40,064 nucleotides of DNA from Acaryochloris sp. IP29b_bin.137 (GTDB lineage: Bacteria; Cyanobacteriota; Cyanobacteriia; Thermosynechococcales; Thermosynechococcaceae). The stretch covers positions 1 to 40,064 of the forward strand of contig NZ_JANQOP010000089.1 in NCBI RefSeq assembly GCF_028285745.1, given 5' to 3'. A model generated the notes under the pieces. That model had not been told where the DNA came from. It saw only the letters and a list, made by a program, of their open reading frames with translations, and ran no database searches. The position numbers were made by a program, and so were the translations under genes. Position 1 is the first letter of the stretch. Every line of letters starts with the position of its first letter. Shown piece after piece: positions 25,580 through 34,181 of the stretch.

Positions 25580-25582
25580 AAC

Positions 25583-26545
25583 TTAGGCAGGCACCGGAAT
25601 ACTGGTAAGAATACGGTCAATACAGTCCTGAGAGGTTTGCTCAGCAAAGCAGGCTTGAGGGGACATCACTAGCCGATGGGCCAAGACATCCCTGGCAATT
25701 TCCTGAATATGGTCTGGGGTAACATACTCATAGCCATCGAATAGGGCTAAGGCTTGGGCCACTTTCATTAAGGTGAGGGATCCGCGAGGGCTGGCCCCTA
25801 GTTGGACCTCTGGCAACTGTCGAGTGGCGGCGACGATATCGACGATATAGCGCTTGAGTTCTCGACTCACCCGCACCTGCTTCACCGCCTGCTTCAGGGT
25901 AAAAATCTCCTCTAGGGAAATGCAGGGCTGCACTCGCTGGATGGGATGCTCTTCCAGTTGCTGGGTGAGGATTTTAATCTCATCGGCTGGAGACACAAAT
26001 CCTAAGCTGAACTGCAAAGCAAACCGATCCATTTGGGCCTCGGGTAAGGGGTAGGTGCCTTGAAAGTCCACCGGGTTTTGAGTGGCAATCACAAAAAAGG
26101 GATCGCGAAGCTGTCGTTGTTGCCCATCAGTCGTAACTTGGGACTCAGCCATTGCTTCCAAGAGAGCTGATTGGGTGCGGGGAGAGGCCCGGTTAATCTC
26201 ATCCGCTAGAATCAGGTTGGCAAAAATTGGGCCTTCATGAAACTGGAAGGTCTGATCCTGGGGATTGAGAATCGAAACCCCTAAAATATCGGAGGGCAAT
26301 AAGTCAGGGGTAAACTGAATCCGTTTAAAGGCGATATCGACGGAATAGGCCAGGGTTTTAGCAAGAGTAGTTTTGCCCGTGCCGGGATAGTCTTCCAGCA
26401 ATACATGGCCGCCACTAAAAAAGGCCGCCAGTAACTTGCGAATGGCCGCATCCTGCCCCTTAATCACCTGCTGGATATTGCCCGCTAAGTGACGATAAAT
26501 GGTTTGCCCCTCGGAGCAATTAGTTTGAGTTGCTAATACCACCAT
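25583..26545 (-). CDS. MoxR-family AAA+ ATPase (downstream copy)
   Basis: A 320-residue AAA+ ATPase with Walker A EDYPGTGKTT (51-60), Walker B LILADEINRA, the ATQNPVDFQGTYPLPEAQMDRF sensor/arginine-finger block (read in parts) and the lid domain with LGASPRGS. MoxR ATPases are proposed to remodel or activate DUF58/VWA partner proteins. It is very similar to the adjacent upstream MoxR (about 70% identity by eye) and exactly the same length, pointing to tandem duplication. Spacing is 3 nt to both neighbours. Confidence 0.92.
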   Translation of the reverse strand: MVVLATQTNCSEGQTIYRHLAGNIQQVIKGQDAAIRKLLAAFFSGGHVLLEDYPGTGKTTLAKTLAYSVDIAFKRIQFTPDLLPSDILGVSILNPQDQTFQFHEGPIFANLILADEINRASPRTQSALLEAMAESQVTTDGQQRQLRDPFFVIATQNPVDFQGTYPLPEAQMDRFALQFSLGFVSPADEIKILTQQLEEHPIQRVQPCISLEEIFTLKQAVKQVRVSRELKRYIVDIVAATRQLPEVQLGASPRGSLTLMKVAQALALFDGYEYVTPDHIQEIARDVLAHRLVMSPQACFAEQTSQDCIDRILTSIPVPA

Positions 26546-26548
26546 GAG

Positions 26549-27511
26549 TTATGCCGGAACGGGAAGCCGCCTCATGATGTCCATCACCACTTGTTCTGCC
26601 GTTTTACCGGCAAATTTTGCTTGCGAATCCATGACTAGGCGGTGAGCCAAGACGGAAACAGCAGCCTCTTGAATATGCTTGGGGCGAAGGGCAGGTGTGC
26701 CATCAAACAGGGCCAAGGCTTGGGCAATTTTCATTAAGGCAATCGACCCGCGGGGACTGGCTCCCAGCTGGACTTCCTCTGCTTGCCGGGTGGCATTGAC
26801 GATATTAACGACGTATTGCTTAAGGTCTTCGCTAACGGTAATCTGCTTGACCGCTTGCTTGAGGGTAAATACATCTTCTAGAGACAAACAGGGCTGCAAT
26901 TGGTCAATCGGGTGGGCCTGCATCTGGTTGGATAGAATTTCCACCTCTTCTTCAGCGGAGATATACCCTAACCCAAACTGGATGGAGAAACGGTCCATCT
27001 GGGCTTCGGGTAAGGGGTAGGTGCCTTGAGAATCAATGGGGTTTTGGGTGGCAATTACAAAGAAGGGTTCGTGCAGTTTCATTTGCTGACCATCAATGCT
27101 GACCTGAGACTCAGCCATTGCTTCTAGGAGGGCCGACTGGGTGCGGGGAGAAGCTCGGTTAATTTCATCGGCCAGAATCAGATTGGCAAAAATCGGTCCC
27201 TGGTGAAATTCAAAGGTTTGATCTTTGGGATTGAGAATCGATACGCCCAAAATATCTGAGGGCAGTAGATCTGGGGTAAATTGAATGCGCTTAAATTCAA
27301 TATCAACGGATAGAGCGAGGGCTTTGGCGAGGGTGGTCTTACCTGTACCGGGATAGTCCTCTAGCAGCACATGGCCGCCACTAAAAAAGGCTGCCAATAA
27401 TTTGCGAATGGCAGGCTTCTGTCCTTTAACTACGGTTTGGATATTTTTGGCTAAGCGGTGATAGATCTCTTGACCGGAAACCCCGGACATCGGCAAGGAC
27501 GACACTGTCAT
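26549..27511 (-). CDS. MoxR-family AAA+ ATPase (upstream copy)
   Basis: A 320-residue paralogue of the following gene and the first gene of the MoxR-MoxR-DUF58-transglutaminase operon. Walker A is EDYPGTGKTT, Walker B LILADEINRA, followed by IATQNPIDSQGTYPLPEAQ and the LGASPRGS lid motif. Differences from the second copy cluster in the N-terminus and in the lid (for instance ALRPKHIQEAAVSV against YVTPDHIQEIARDV). This would fit hetero-oligomer formation or distinct partners. The ATG at 27511 is followed by a family-like QEIYHRLAKNIQ segment. Confidence 0.92.
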   Translation of the reverse strand: MTVSSLPMSGVSGQEIYHRLAKNIQTVVKGQKPAIRKLLAAFFSGGHVLLEDYPGTGKTTLAKALALSVDIEFKRIQFTPDLLPSDILGVSILNPKDQTFEFHQGPIFANLILADEINRASPRTQSALLEAMAESQVSIDGQQMKLHEPFFVIATQNPIDSQGTYPLPEAQMDRFSIQFGLGYISAEEEVEILSNQMQAHPIDQLQPCLSLEDVFTLKQAVKQITVSEDLKQYVVNIVNATRQAEEVQLGASPRGSIALMKIAQALALFDGTPALRPKHIQEAAVSVLAHRLVMDSQAKFAGKTAEQVVMDIMRRLPVPA

Positions 27512-27763
27512 GAATGCTTTTTTACTTAGGATACCCGACTCTTATGAGGTGTCTTGCAGATTTCTTAGTCTTAAGGTTTGATGAACAATACCTAACCCTA
27601 GTGCAACATCAAACTAATTAGCTAGAGTAAACAATTTCTTAATTAAGATTTTAATAAAAATCGTTCTTTCTAAAATTTAAGATTTTATACTGCACTAGCT
27701 TCCTGATTACTTTTAGTCGATACTGTTGCTTTAGCAATAAAAAGATTTTATTTTTACATCACC

Positions 27764-28430
27764 ATGGATATTGCAAAGCTAATACTTGAGTTCATAAAAG
27801 AGATAGCATGGCCATCTGTAGCAGTGCTTGCAATCTACTTTTTTTAAGAGTGAGGTTAAACTTTTACTAACTCGCCTTGCGAGCGTCAAGATAGGTGATA
27901 ACTCAGTAGAATTTTTTCAGAACGAACTTGGCAAGGCACAAGAGCTGTCTGCTGATGTTCGGACTAATCCAGATATTCAAGAATCACATCGAGAGCGTAT
28001 TGAAGCTGCACCAAAAATTCCACTTACTGATGCCAATTCACAAATGCTCAAACACGACCTTAGACCTTCACCAAGTGGACTTGAGCTGTCATATTATAGG
28101 GAACTCGCAAATCAAGACCCTGCACTTGCACTTACTGGGCTCAGAATTGAACTTGAAATTATTGGTCAAAATTTAGCTAAGGGGTTCAATATAGAGGTTC
28201 CAAAAAATGCATCAGTGGCTAGAGTATTTCATGCTTTAGCCAACGGATACGCTATTACCAATAAACAATATAACTTGGTTCAATCAATTACTCGTCTTGC
28301 CAATAGCGCAGTTCATGGAGCACCAATCAGTCGCGATGATGCAAATGCAGTTATTGACACTGCAGATGTACTCCGGGATTCATACTTATCATGGTTGAGC
28401 TGGGGGTTTAACGAGAATGAACCCCTTTGA
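27764..28430 (+). pseudogene. Membrane-anchored HEPN/DUF4145-like protein, interrupted by a frameshift
   Basis: Two frames join into one plausible protein. The first, from ATG 27764, encodes 27 residues forming a membrane anchor (MDIAKLILEFIKEIAWP, then VAVLAIYFF) and stops just after a run of seven T (27839-27845). The second frame continues from the same run as KSEVKLLLTRLASVKIGDN and runs about 195 residues to 28430. With six T the reading frame would be continuous. The C-terminal part contains RLANSAVHG followed by an ISRDDANAVIDTA helix, resembling the RxxNxxxH region of HEPN/DUF4145 proteins. It could be a true pseudogene, a slippage-decoded gene, or a sequencing error. The area is AT-rich compared with its neighbours. 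Confidence 0.6.
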
Positions 28431-28901
28431 TTTTTTATCGCTAACAAAATTAAAAATGAATTCAAAATTTGCTATAAAAAGCATGTTTAATATGCAGTTA
28501 GATTCCCTTTTCAGTCTTCTGATTTTTGCTAAGTCAAGAAGTAGGAGCAAGTCAACTAAATTACATACATAAATATGAATTATACACTTATTAATACCAC
28601 TCTGTTTTAGTGCTAAAAATAAATAAACAAGCTATTTATCTAGAATTACTCTCAAGTTAACCTTGAATTATAAAGAGTATAAATAACACATTCCCCCTTT
28701 AAGGATTAAGAATTTAATTGCTTGTTAGAAATCCCCAAAATGAATTTCATAGATTAGATCTCTTGCATAATTTAGTTGTCGATATGGTAGAGGACTAAAA
28801 ATTCAAGTCAGATCGCAGCATAAATTGTGTGAGTAACACATCATCAAACAAATTATGCTAGAGGTCTATTTACTTCGCTTCTAAAAATATCAAATATAGC
28901 C
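28431..28901. other. AT-rich 471-bp region
   Basis: No gene is recognised. It contains a 114-bp MITE-like element (28755-28868) and otherwise simple AT-rich sequence. Together with the frameshifted gene before it, this looks like an accessory patch between two conserved blocks. Confidence 0.5.
28755..28868. mobile_element. MITE-like element with 19-bp terminal inverted repeats
   Basis: TAGATCTCTTGCATAATTT (28755-28773) and the inverted copy at 28850-28868 match at 17 of 19 positions. Both ends carry TA, as expected if a Tc1/mariner-IS630-like transposase duplicated a TA target, but an IS5-type origin is also possible. The 76-bp interior encodes nothing. The right end lies 33 bp before the DUF4253 start, so it may supply part of that gene's leader. 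Confidence 0.5.
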
Positions 28902-29684
28902 ATGTCTTTATCCCCCGAACAAAACCAGGAAATTGCGGCCCAAGTTGATTTTGAACCAGAGGTCTTTTCTATTATCGATTCAGAATCTCCTACATTCTTG
29001 AGAAAACTGGAGCTAATTCAATATTGGTATGAAAGGGAAGCAGCTCAACTGGAGCAAGACTTTCCCGCTACCGTACAAATCCAACGAAACGTTGAGCTAG
29101 AGGGAACGGGTAACAGCCGCTTTATTAAATTGCAGCTTGATGGCATTTTCTTTGAAGTGGATACCCCGGATGCTATTGCAGTAGTCTTCAGACTGAGATC
29201 CAAGCTCCCAAAAGGCTATATGCCAATTACGCTAGATTTTCAGCGACGAGAAGAACTTCTCAAAGAAGACTTTGAAGAAGCATTGGGCAACTCAGCCGAA
29301 CGATCCTTGATTGGGGTGGTTAAACTAGACGACCATTTCCAAATCGTCCAATTTTTCGGTACTGCTGCCGGGAACTACGAACTGAGTAACGCCGATATTA
29401 TCGATAAGCTACGCGCCTGGGAAAAGCTCTGCGACTTTGAAATCATGGGTGGTGGAGGAGACACATTAGAATTGGCCTTCAAAACCCTGCCCGAGAACCG
29501 ATTAGCCTTTGCAGAAGACGTTTATGACTTTTGTCCTGATCTGATGGATCAGGGATATGTGGGACCACCATTAGGAGAAGGGGCCACGATGGAAGATTAT
29601 GCAGAAGCAATGGACGAGCAAACCGTAGAAGATTTGGTTGATTATTTAGAGCGGAATATGGCTGTGGGGTTCTGGTGGGATTAG
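28902..29684 (+). CDS. DUF4253-like protein
   Basis: A 260-residue acidic soluble protein. The C-terminal part contains KLCDFEIMGGGGDTLELAF, then LAFAEDVYDFCPDLMDQG and an ending of FWWD, the pattern of DUF4253 (YxFCPDxxDQG and a terminal LWWD). The N-terminal half, with FIKLQLDGIFFEVDTP and LPKGYMPITLDFQRRE, fits no domain I can name. Function is unknown; some relatives occur as immunity-like or scattered accessory proteins. The start ATG at 28902 lies 33 bp after the MITE-like element. The long mostly unstructured acidic linker near residues 225-250 is unusual. Confidence 0.65.
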   Translation: MSLSPEQNQEIAAQVDFEPEVFSIIDSESPTFLRKLELIQYWYEREAAQLEQDFPATVQIQRNVELEGTGNSRFIKLQLDGIFFEVDTPDAIAVVFRLRSKLPKGYMPITLDFQRREELLKEDFEEALGNSAERSLIGVVKLDDHFQIVQFFGTAAGNYELSNADIIDKLRAWEKLCDFEIMGGGGDTLELAFKTLPENRLAFAEDVYDFCPDLMDQGYVGPPLGEGATMEDYAEAMDEQTVEDLVDYLERNMAVGFWWD

Positions 29685-29789
29685 GTTGGGGGTGAGACTT
29701 TGCTTGGTATTGCGGATGCGATCGCACTACTTCTCAAGGGTCTGTTTAGCAGCGGTTCTAGGCTCAGAAAGATTCGATGGAGACCCCTT

Positions 29790-30668
29790 TCAAAACAAGC
29801 TGAGCTGAGTCGAAGGGGGTGTAAGTTGATCCCACGGTAACGGTGGAATCGTGATCTGTTCCTGTAAAAGCTGTTGAAACAACTGAGCCGTTCTGGGCGA
29901 CTGTTCTTCCAACGGGCAATGGACAACGAAATAAGCATCAATCCCTTGTTGTAACCAAGTTTGCAGAATAGTCACCCAATTTCCCAGAAACATGTCATTC
30001 AATTCCCTTTGGGGATGACTAATATAACGAACCACCGTGAAGGGAGCTGTGGTAGCGGGCTGCAGTGGCAGCTTTGGTTTACGGCGTTGAGAATGCACTT
30101 GTGGATCGTCCGGCCCTTGATAAATAGGACGCGAGTCCAACAATACTCTGCCAATTTGGAGTGACAACAACAAATCATTTAGCTGGTTAGCATAGGGTGG
30201 TTGAAACCATTGCGGATGTCGAACTTCCACAGCTAACGGCACTTCAGGCGAATTAATCTTAGTCAGGAACGTTGCTAAGTCTGGGAACTGTTGAGGGCCA
30301 TAACTAGGAGGCAGCTGGACAAAAAGCGGCCCCAGTCGAGGTCCTAAGCCCTGCATCAACTGGATAAAATCGACGGCTTCATCCATATGGGGGTGTAGCA
30401 GGCCGGCATGGGAGACCGTGCGGGGAAACTTGGGGCAGAATTGAAAGGATTCTGGGGTTTGCTCAGCCCAGCGACGGACCGTTTCAGGAGACGGCGTGGA
30501 ATAGAACGTAGCGTTGACCTCGACGGTTGTTAACCGTTCAGCATAAAGCTGCAGCAACTGGCTGGCAGAACTGCCCTGAGGATAAAAATCCCCCAGCCAG
30601 CCCTTATAGGCCCAAATTGCACAGCCCAGATAAAAATTGCCACTGGGCTTGGGTGAGGTCGCAGTCAT
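29790..30668 (-). CDS. DUF72 (YecE-like) TIM-barrel protein
   Basis: A 292-residue DUF72 protein. Family landmarks are FYLGCAIWAYKGWLGDFYP at the N-terminus, VEVNATFYSTPSPETVRRWAE, FCPKFPRTVSH, GPLFVQLPPSYG, VEVRHPQWF and the later YFVVHCPLEEQSPRTAQLFQQLL (read in parts). The biochemical role of DUF72 is unknown. The protein ends exactly in QLSLF (288-292), which matches the bacterial sliding-clamp binding consensus QL(S/D)LF and suggests a link to DNA replication or repair. It is divergent from the ABC-F gene, with an 85-bp shared upstream region. Confidence 0.92.
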   Translation of the reverse strand: MTATSPKPSGNFYLGCAIWAYKGWLGDFYPQGSSASQLLQLYAERLTTVEVNATFYSTPSPETVRRWAEQTPESFQFCPKFPRTVSHAGLLHPHMDEAVDFIQLMQGLGPRLGPLFVQLPPSYGPQQFPDLATFLTKINSPEVPLAVEVRHPQWFQPPYANQLNDLLLSLQIGRVLLDSRPIYQGPDDPQVHSQRRKPKLPLQPATTAPFTVVRYISHPQRELNDMFLGNWVTILQTWLQQGIDAYFVVHCPLEEQSPRTAQLFQQLLQEQITIPPLPWDQLTPPSTQLSLF

Positions 30669-30678
30669 GGTTTCCCCC

Positions 30679-30725
30679 TACAATTGGAGTGTTTGCTTCC
30701 CTGAGACTCGTTTCTCAAGAGGGAA
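30679..30725 (+). promoter_or_regulatory. Leader hairpin of the ABC-F gene
   Basis: A TACAAT (30679-30684) could be a -10 box. About 12 nt further lies a stem of TTCCC-TGAGA paired with TCTCA and GGGAA, with a 3-nt bulge and a 6-nt loop (30697-30725), ending 28 nt before the ABC-F start codon. This may be an attenuator or a site controlling translation; some ABC-F genes are regulated by leader attenuation. Confidence 0.35.
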
Positions 30726-30753
30726 ATCTCCTTACTATCTCAACACAGATCAG

Positions 30754-32682
30754 ATGAGTATCGTCACGCTGCAAGGCATTCGCAAGGATTTTGGCATTAA
30801 GGAAATTCTGCGAGATGCCAGCTTTAGTATTGAGCCCGATGACAAAATAGGTCTGATTGGGGTGAATGGGTCAGGCAAATCCACAGTCTTGAAAATGATT
30901 GCCGGAATGGAATCGATTGATGGGGGCAAACGCCAGGTCAACTCAGGAGCGACTATTGTTTATTTACCCCAGCAGCCGGATCTAGACGACGAATTAACCG
31001 TGCTTGATCAGGTGTTTAACGACAGTAGCGAGCAGATGCAGTTGGTCCGCACCTATGAGGACTTGTCCCATCAAATGTCTCAGGTGGAGGGAGCTGAACT
31101 CGAAAATCTGATGGCAAAGCTGGCAGGGATATCTGCCCAGATGGAGACGACGGGGGCATGGGAACTGGAAACCAATGCCAAAATAATTTTAAGCAAGTTG
31201 GGAATTACGGACTTTGAGGCGAAGGTCGGGGATTTGTCAGGTGGCTATCGCAAGCGAATTGCTTTGGCGACGGCCCTGCTCTCAGAACCTGACTTGCTGT
31301 TGATGGATGAGCCTACCAACCATCTAGATGCAGAATCGGTGGAATGGTTACAGAGTTACCTAAAGCGCTATCGAGGGGCATTGCTGCTGATTACCCACGA
31401 TCGCTACTTTTTGGATCAAGTCACCAATCGGATTCTGGAAATTGATCGCGGGGATTTGTATACCTACTCTGGCAACTATTCCTATTACTTGGAGAAGAAA
31501 GCGTTGGCTGAGACGGCAACCGCCAAAAGTCAGCGCAAACATCAAGGGGTTTTGCGACGAGAACTGGAATGGCTGAAAAGAGGACCAAAAGCCCGCAGCA
31601 CCAAACAGCAGGCTCGCATTGACCGGATTCATGCCATGCAAGACCAAACCTTCAAGGAGGCCCAGGGCAAAGTCGATATTGACACACCGGGGCGTCGGAT
31701 CGGCAAAAAAGTAATTGAACTGTCCCAGATTTCTAAAAGGTATGGCGATCGCATCCTGATCCAGGACTTTTCCTACGAATTTAGTCCTGAGGACCGCATT
31801 GGCATCATTGGCGGTAACGGGACAGGGAAATCCACCTTGATGAACATCGTTACCGGACGGGTTGAACCGGATGCAGGGCAGGTTGAGATTGGTACCACCA
31901 TCCATATTGGCTACTTTGATCAGCATTCTGACGATCTAGTCGCTGCAGCCAATCAGGATCAACGCGTCATTGATTACATCAAAGAGGTGGGGGAGTTTGT
32001 CAAAACGGCGGATGGTAGCCAGATTTCGGCCTCGCAGATGTTGGAGCGATTTTTGTTTCCCGGCAACCAGCAGTATGCCCCTATTCACAAGCTATCTGGG
32101 GGAGAAAAACGGCGGCTGTTTTTACTCCGGGTGTTGATGAGTGCGCCCAATGTGTTGATTTTAGATGAACCGACCAATGATTTAGATGTCCAGACTCTAG
32201 CGGTTTTGGAAGAGTATTTAGAAGACTTTAATGGCTGTGTCATCGTCGTTTCGCACGATCGCTATTTTTTGGATCGAACGGTGGACTACATCTTTGCCTT
32301 AGAGAATGCCCAAGTTCGTCGTTATCCAGGGAACTATTCAATTTATTTGGATATCAAGCAGGCTGAAGCTGAAGACGAGCCCAGCCAACCCAAGGAAAAA
32401 ACAAAACCCGTTGAATCTGTCCCTGAAAAGAATAAAGGAAAACCCCAATCCTCCTCACGATCTCGTCGTCTGTCCAATTATGAGCGGCGGGAATTTGCCA
32501 GCTTAGAAGATAAGATTCCTGAATTGGAAGCGAAGAAAGCCAAGTTAGAGCAAACCCTGTATGGCTCTCCCCCCAGTGATTTTTCCGAGGTACAGCAATT
32601 GTCTGAGGAACTCGCCACCCTGGAAGCGGAAATTGAGACGGCCACAGAGCGATGGATGGAGTTAGCCGAACTAGAATTCTGA
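30754..32682 (+). CDS. ABC-F family ATPase (Uup-like)
   Basis: A 642-residue soluble protein with two ATP-binding cassettes and no membrane domain. The first cassette has Walker A GVNGSGKS (36-43), LSGGYRKR and LLLMDEPTNHLD; the second has GGNGTGKS, LSGGEKRR and VLILDEPTNDLD. A charged linker joins them, and a C-terminal coiled-coil (from about 560, LEDKIPELEAKKAKLEQ) follows a Lys/Ser-rich spacer, as in Uup. ABC-F proteins act on ribosomes, for example in relieving stalling. The ATG at 30754 is chosen over an upstream in-frame start because translation from there begins with the cassette (MSIVTLQGIRKDFG). Confidence 0.93.
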   Translation: MSIVTLQGIRKDFGIKEILRDASFSIEPDDKIGLIGVNGSGKSTVLKMIAGMESIDGGKRQVNSGATIVYLPQQPDLDDELTVLDQVFNDSSEQMQLVRTYEDLSHQMSQVEGAELENLMAKLAGISAQMETTGAWELETNAKIILSKLGITDFEAKVGDLSGGYRKRIALATALLSEPDLLLMDEPTNHLDAESVEWLQSYLKRYRGALLLITHDRYFLDQVTNRILEIDRGDLYTYSGNYSYYLEKKALAETATAKSQRKHQGVLRRELEWLKRGPKARSTKQQARIDRIHAMQDQTFKEAQGKVDIDTPGRRIGKKVIELSQISKRYGDRILIQDFSYEFSPEDRIGIIGGNGTGKSTLMNIVTGRVEPDAGQVEIGTTIHIGYFDQHSDDLVAAANQDQRVIDYIKEVGEFVKTADGSQISASQMLERFLFPGNQQYAPIHKLSGGEKRRLFLLRVLMSAPNVLILDEPTNDLDVQTLAVLEEYLEDFNGCVIVVSHDRYFLDRTVDYIFALENAQVRRYPGNYSIYLDIKQAEAEDEPSQPKEKTKPVESVPEKNKGKPQSSSRSRRLSNYERREFASLEDKIPELEAKKAKLEQTLYGSPPSDFSEVQQLSEELATLEAEIETATERWMELAELEF

Positions 32683-32828
32683 GAGTCTGGCATTTTATTT
32701 ATTCATCGATAAATTTTGTCCTTTAGCTTGATGGGGCTCTATGCTTGAAGAATGCGAAATCCCCATGATCTGAGTAAGATAAGAAGCGGCCTTCTCGCAA
32801 TATCAAGTATTCTCATCAGTAAAGAACA

Positions 32829-33047
32829 ATGGAAAATCCTTCTCTCCGTGAACAACCCCGTGAACAGAAAGCTCCAATCATGGAATCCCGGCAAGACGCT
32901 TCTATCCTCGGATGGCTAGAAGGTTCAGGTCGGCTGATGGATCGGGATAATCAGGAGAAATCCGCTGCTGCAAGGGAAGAAGAAGACAGCGAAGAAATCA
33001 ATGCACTAATGGGCGGAGACGATTTTGATGAAGAGGATGAGGACTAG
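32829..33047 (+). CDS. DUF3134 family small acidic protein
   Basis: A 72-residue very acidic protein. The N-terminal MENPSLREQPREQKAPIM and the central SILGWLEGSGRLMDRD match DUF3134 as found across cyanobacteria; the C-terminus is a Glu/Asp run (DDFDEEDED). Function is unknown. It ends 10 bp before mraY, in the same direction, so the two are probably co-transcribed, which hints at a role connected with envelope synthesis or simply shared control. Confidence 0.85.
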   Translation: MENPSLREQPREQKAPIMESRQDASILGWLEGSGRLMDRDNQEKSAAAREEEDSEEINALMGGDDFDEEDED

Positions 33048-33057
33048 ATAGGGAAAG

Positions 33058-34173
33058 ATGGTCGTAGTAAATAAAGCCTCGGCGTCAACCCGATCTGGGG
33101 CTGGCCGCAACCTTTATTGGCTATTGCTGGCCTGTTTAAGTGGGGTGGCGTTGGCAACTGATATTCATTCAGGTCGAATCAACACGCCCAGTCTGTCTAT
33201 TCTGGCACCGCTGTGGGTGAGTACCCTAATGGTGATCCTGTTGGGCATTTGGGCAGTTCCAATGTTGCGATCGCTCAAAGCATCTCAAATCATCCAAGAA
33301 GATGGTCCTCAAAGCCACTTCAAAAAAGCAGGCACCCCCACCATGGGCGGCATTTTCTTTATGCCAGTTGCTTTGGTCCTGAGCGTGGCTTGGGTGGCTG
33401 CGACCCACCTGACCTTGGTCAATGTATTGGCAGCAGCCCTGCTTACCCTCTGCTTGGGGCTGGTGGGTTGGTTTGATGATTGGCAAATCCTGCGGAAGAA
33501 GTCGAACAAGGGAATCTCGGCAAAGTTGAGGTTAGGCATTGAGTTTGGCAGTGGCCTGATTTTTGGGGTGTGGCTACTCTTAACCCGCCCTGATATCAGT
33601 GCATTGGCTTTACCGTTTGGACTTACCCTCCCCATAGGCGTACTGTTTCTAGCCATCTCTACTTTTGTGGTCGCCGCAGAAAGTAACGCCGTCAACTTAA
33701 CGGACGGCATGGATGGACTAGCAGCTGGAACGAGTGCGATCGCATTCCTCGGACTAGCCCTGGTGGTCGCCCCCAACTGGCCGGGACTGATGATCTTCTG
33801 CGCCTGTTTCTCAGGAAGCTGCTTAGGCTTTTTAGCCCACAATCACAATCCAGCTCAAGTCTTTATGGGCGATACGGGGTCATTGGCATTGGGTGGCGCG
33901 CTTGCCGCAGTAGGGTTGATTACCAATACTTTGTGGGCGTTATTGATCCTGAGCGGTCTTTTTCTTGTCGAATCCTTATCAGTAATCGCCCAAGTCACTT
34001 ACTACAAGGCCACTAAGGGGCCTGACGGTGTGGGCAAGCGCCTCCTGAAGATGTCTCCCATTCACCACCATTTCGAGCAATCTGGCTGGTCGGAAGTTCG
34101 TGTCGTATCCACGTTTTATGCCTGCGTTGCCATTCTGGCTGTGGCTGCTTGTGGACTCAACGCCCTCAGTTAA
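33058..34173 (+). CDS. mraY: Phospho-N-acetylmuramoyl-pentapeptide transferase
   Basis: The membrane enzyme that transfers phospho-MurNAc-pentapeptide to undecaprenyl phosphate, giving lipid I for peptidoglycan. The 371-residue polytopic protein has HFKKAGTPTMGG (87-98), the aspartate pair in GWFDDWQIL (140-141), NLTDGMDGLAAG, MGDTGSLALGG and the cytoplasmic SPIHHHFEQSGW motif, all hallmark MraY sequences. About ten membrane helices are expected. It starts 10 bp after the DUF3134 gene with GGGAAAG just before the ATG, and it converges on gloB with an 8-bp gap. In this genome it stands apart from other mur genes, as is common in cyanobacteria. Confidence 0.96.
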   Translation: MVVVNKASASTRSGAGRNLYWLLLACLSGVALATDIHSGRINTPSLSILAPLWVSTLMVILLGIWAVPMLRSLKASQIIQEDGPQSHFKKAGTPTMGGIFFMPVALVLSVAWVAATHLTLVNVLAAALLTLCLGLVGWFDDWQILRKKSNKGISAKLRLGIEFGSGLIFGVWLLLTRPDISALALPFGLTLPIGVLFLAISTFVVAAESNAVNLTDGMDGLAAGTSAIAFLGLALVVAPNWPGLMIFCACFSGSCLGFLAHNHNPAQVFMGDTGSLALGGALAAVGLITNTLWALLILSGLFLVESLSVIAQVTYYKATKGPDGVGKRLLKMSPIHHHFEQSGWSEVRVVSTFYACVAILAVAACGLNALS

Positions 34174-34181
34174 TTACCCCA

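Noticed and set aside
29745-29820. Hairpin of ACCCCTTTC and GAAGGGGGT near the DUF72 stop, possibly a REP-like repeat or terminator
   Set aside because: It has a mismatch, no T-tract and overlaps the last codons of the DUF72 gene; no second copy was noticed.
31360-31926. 188-codon minus-strand open frame
   Set aside because: It is fully inside the ABC-F gene on the opposite strand; the ABC-F motifs are unambiguous.
33309-33842. 177-codon minus-strand open frame
   Set aside because: It is antisense to mraY, with no recognised domain and a composition that mirrors mraY.
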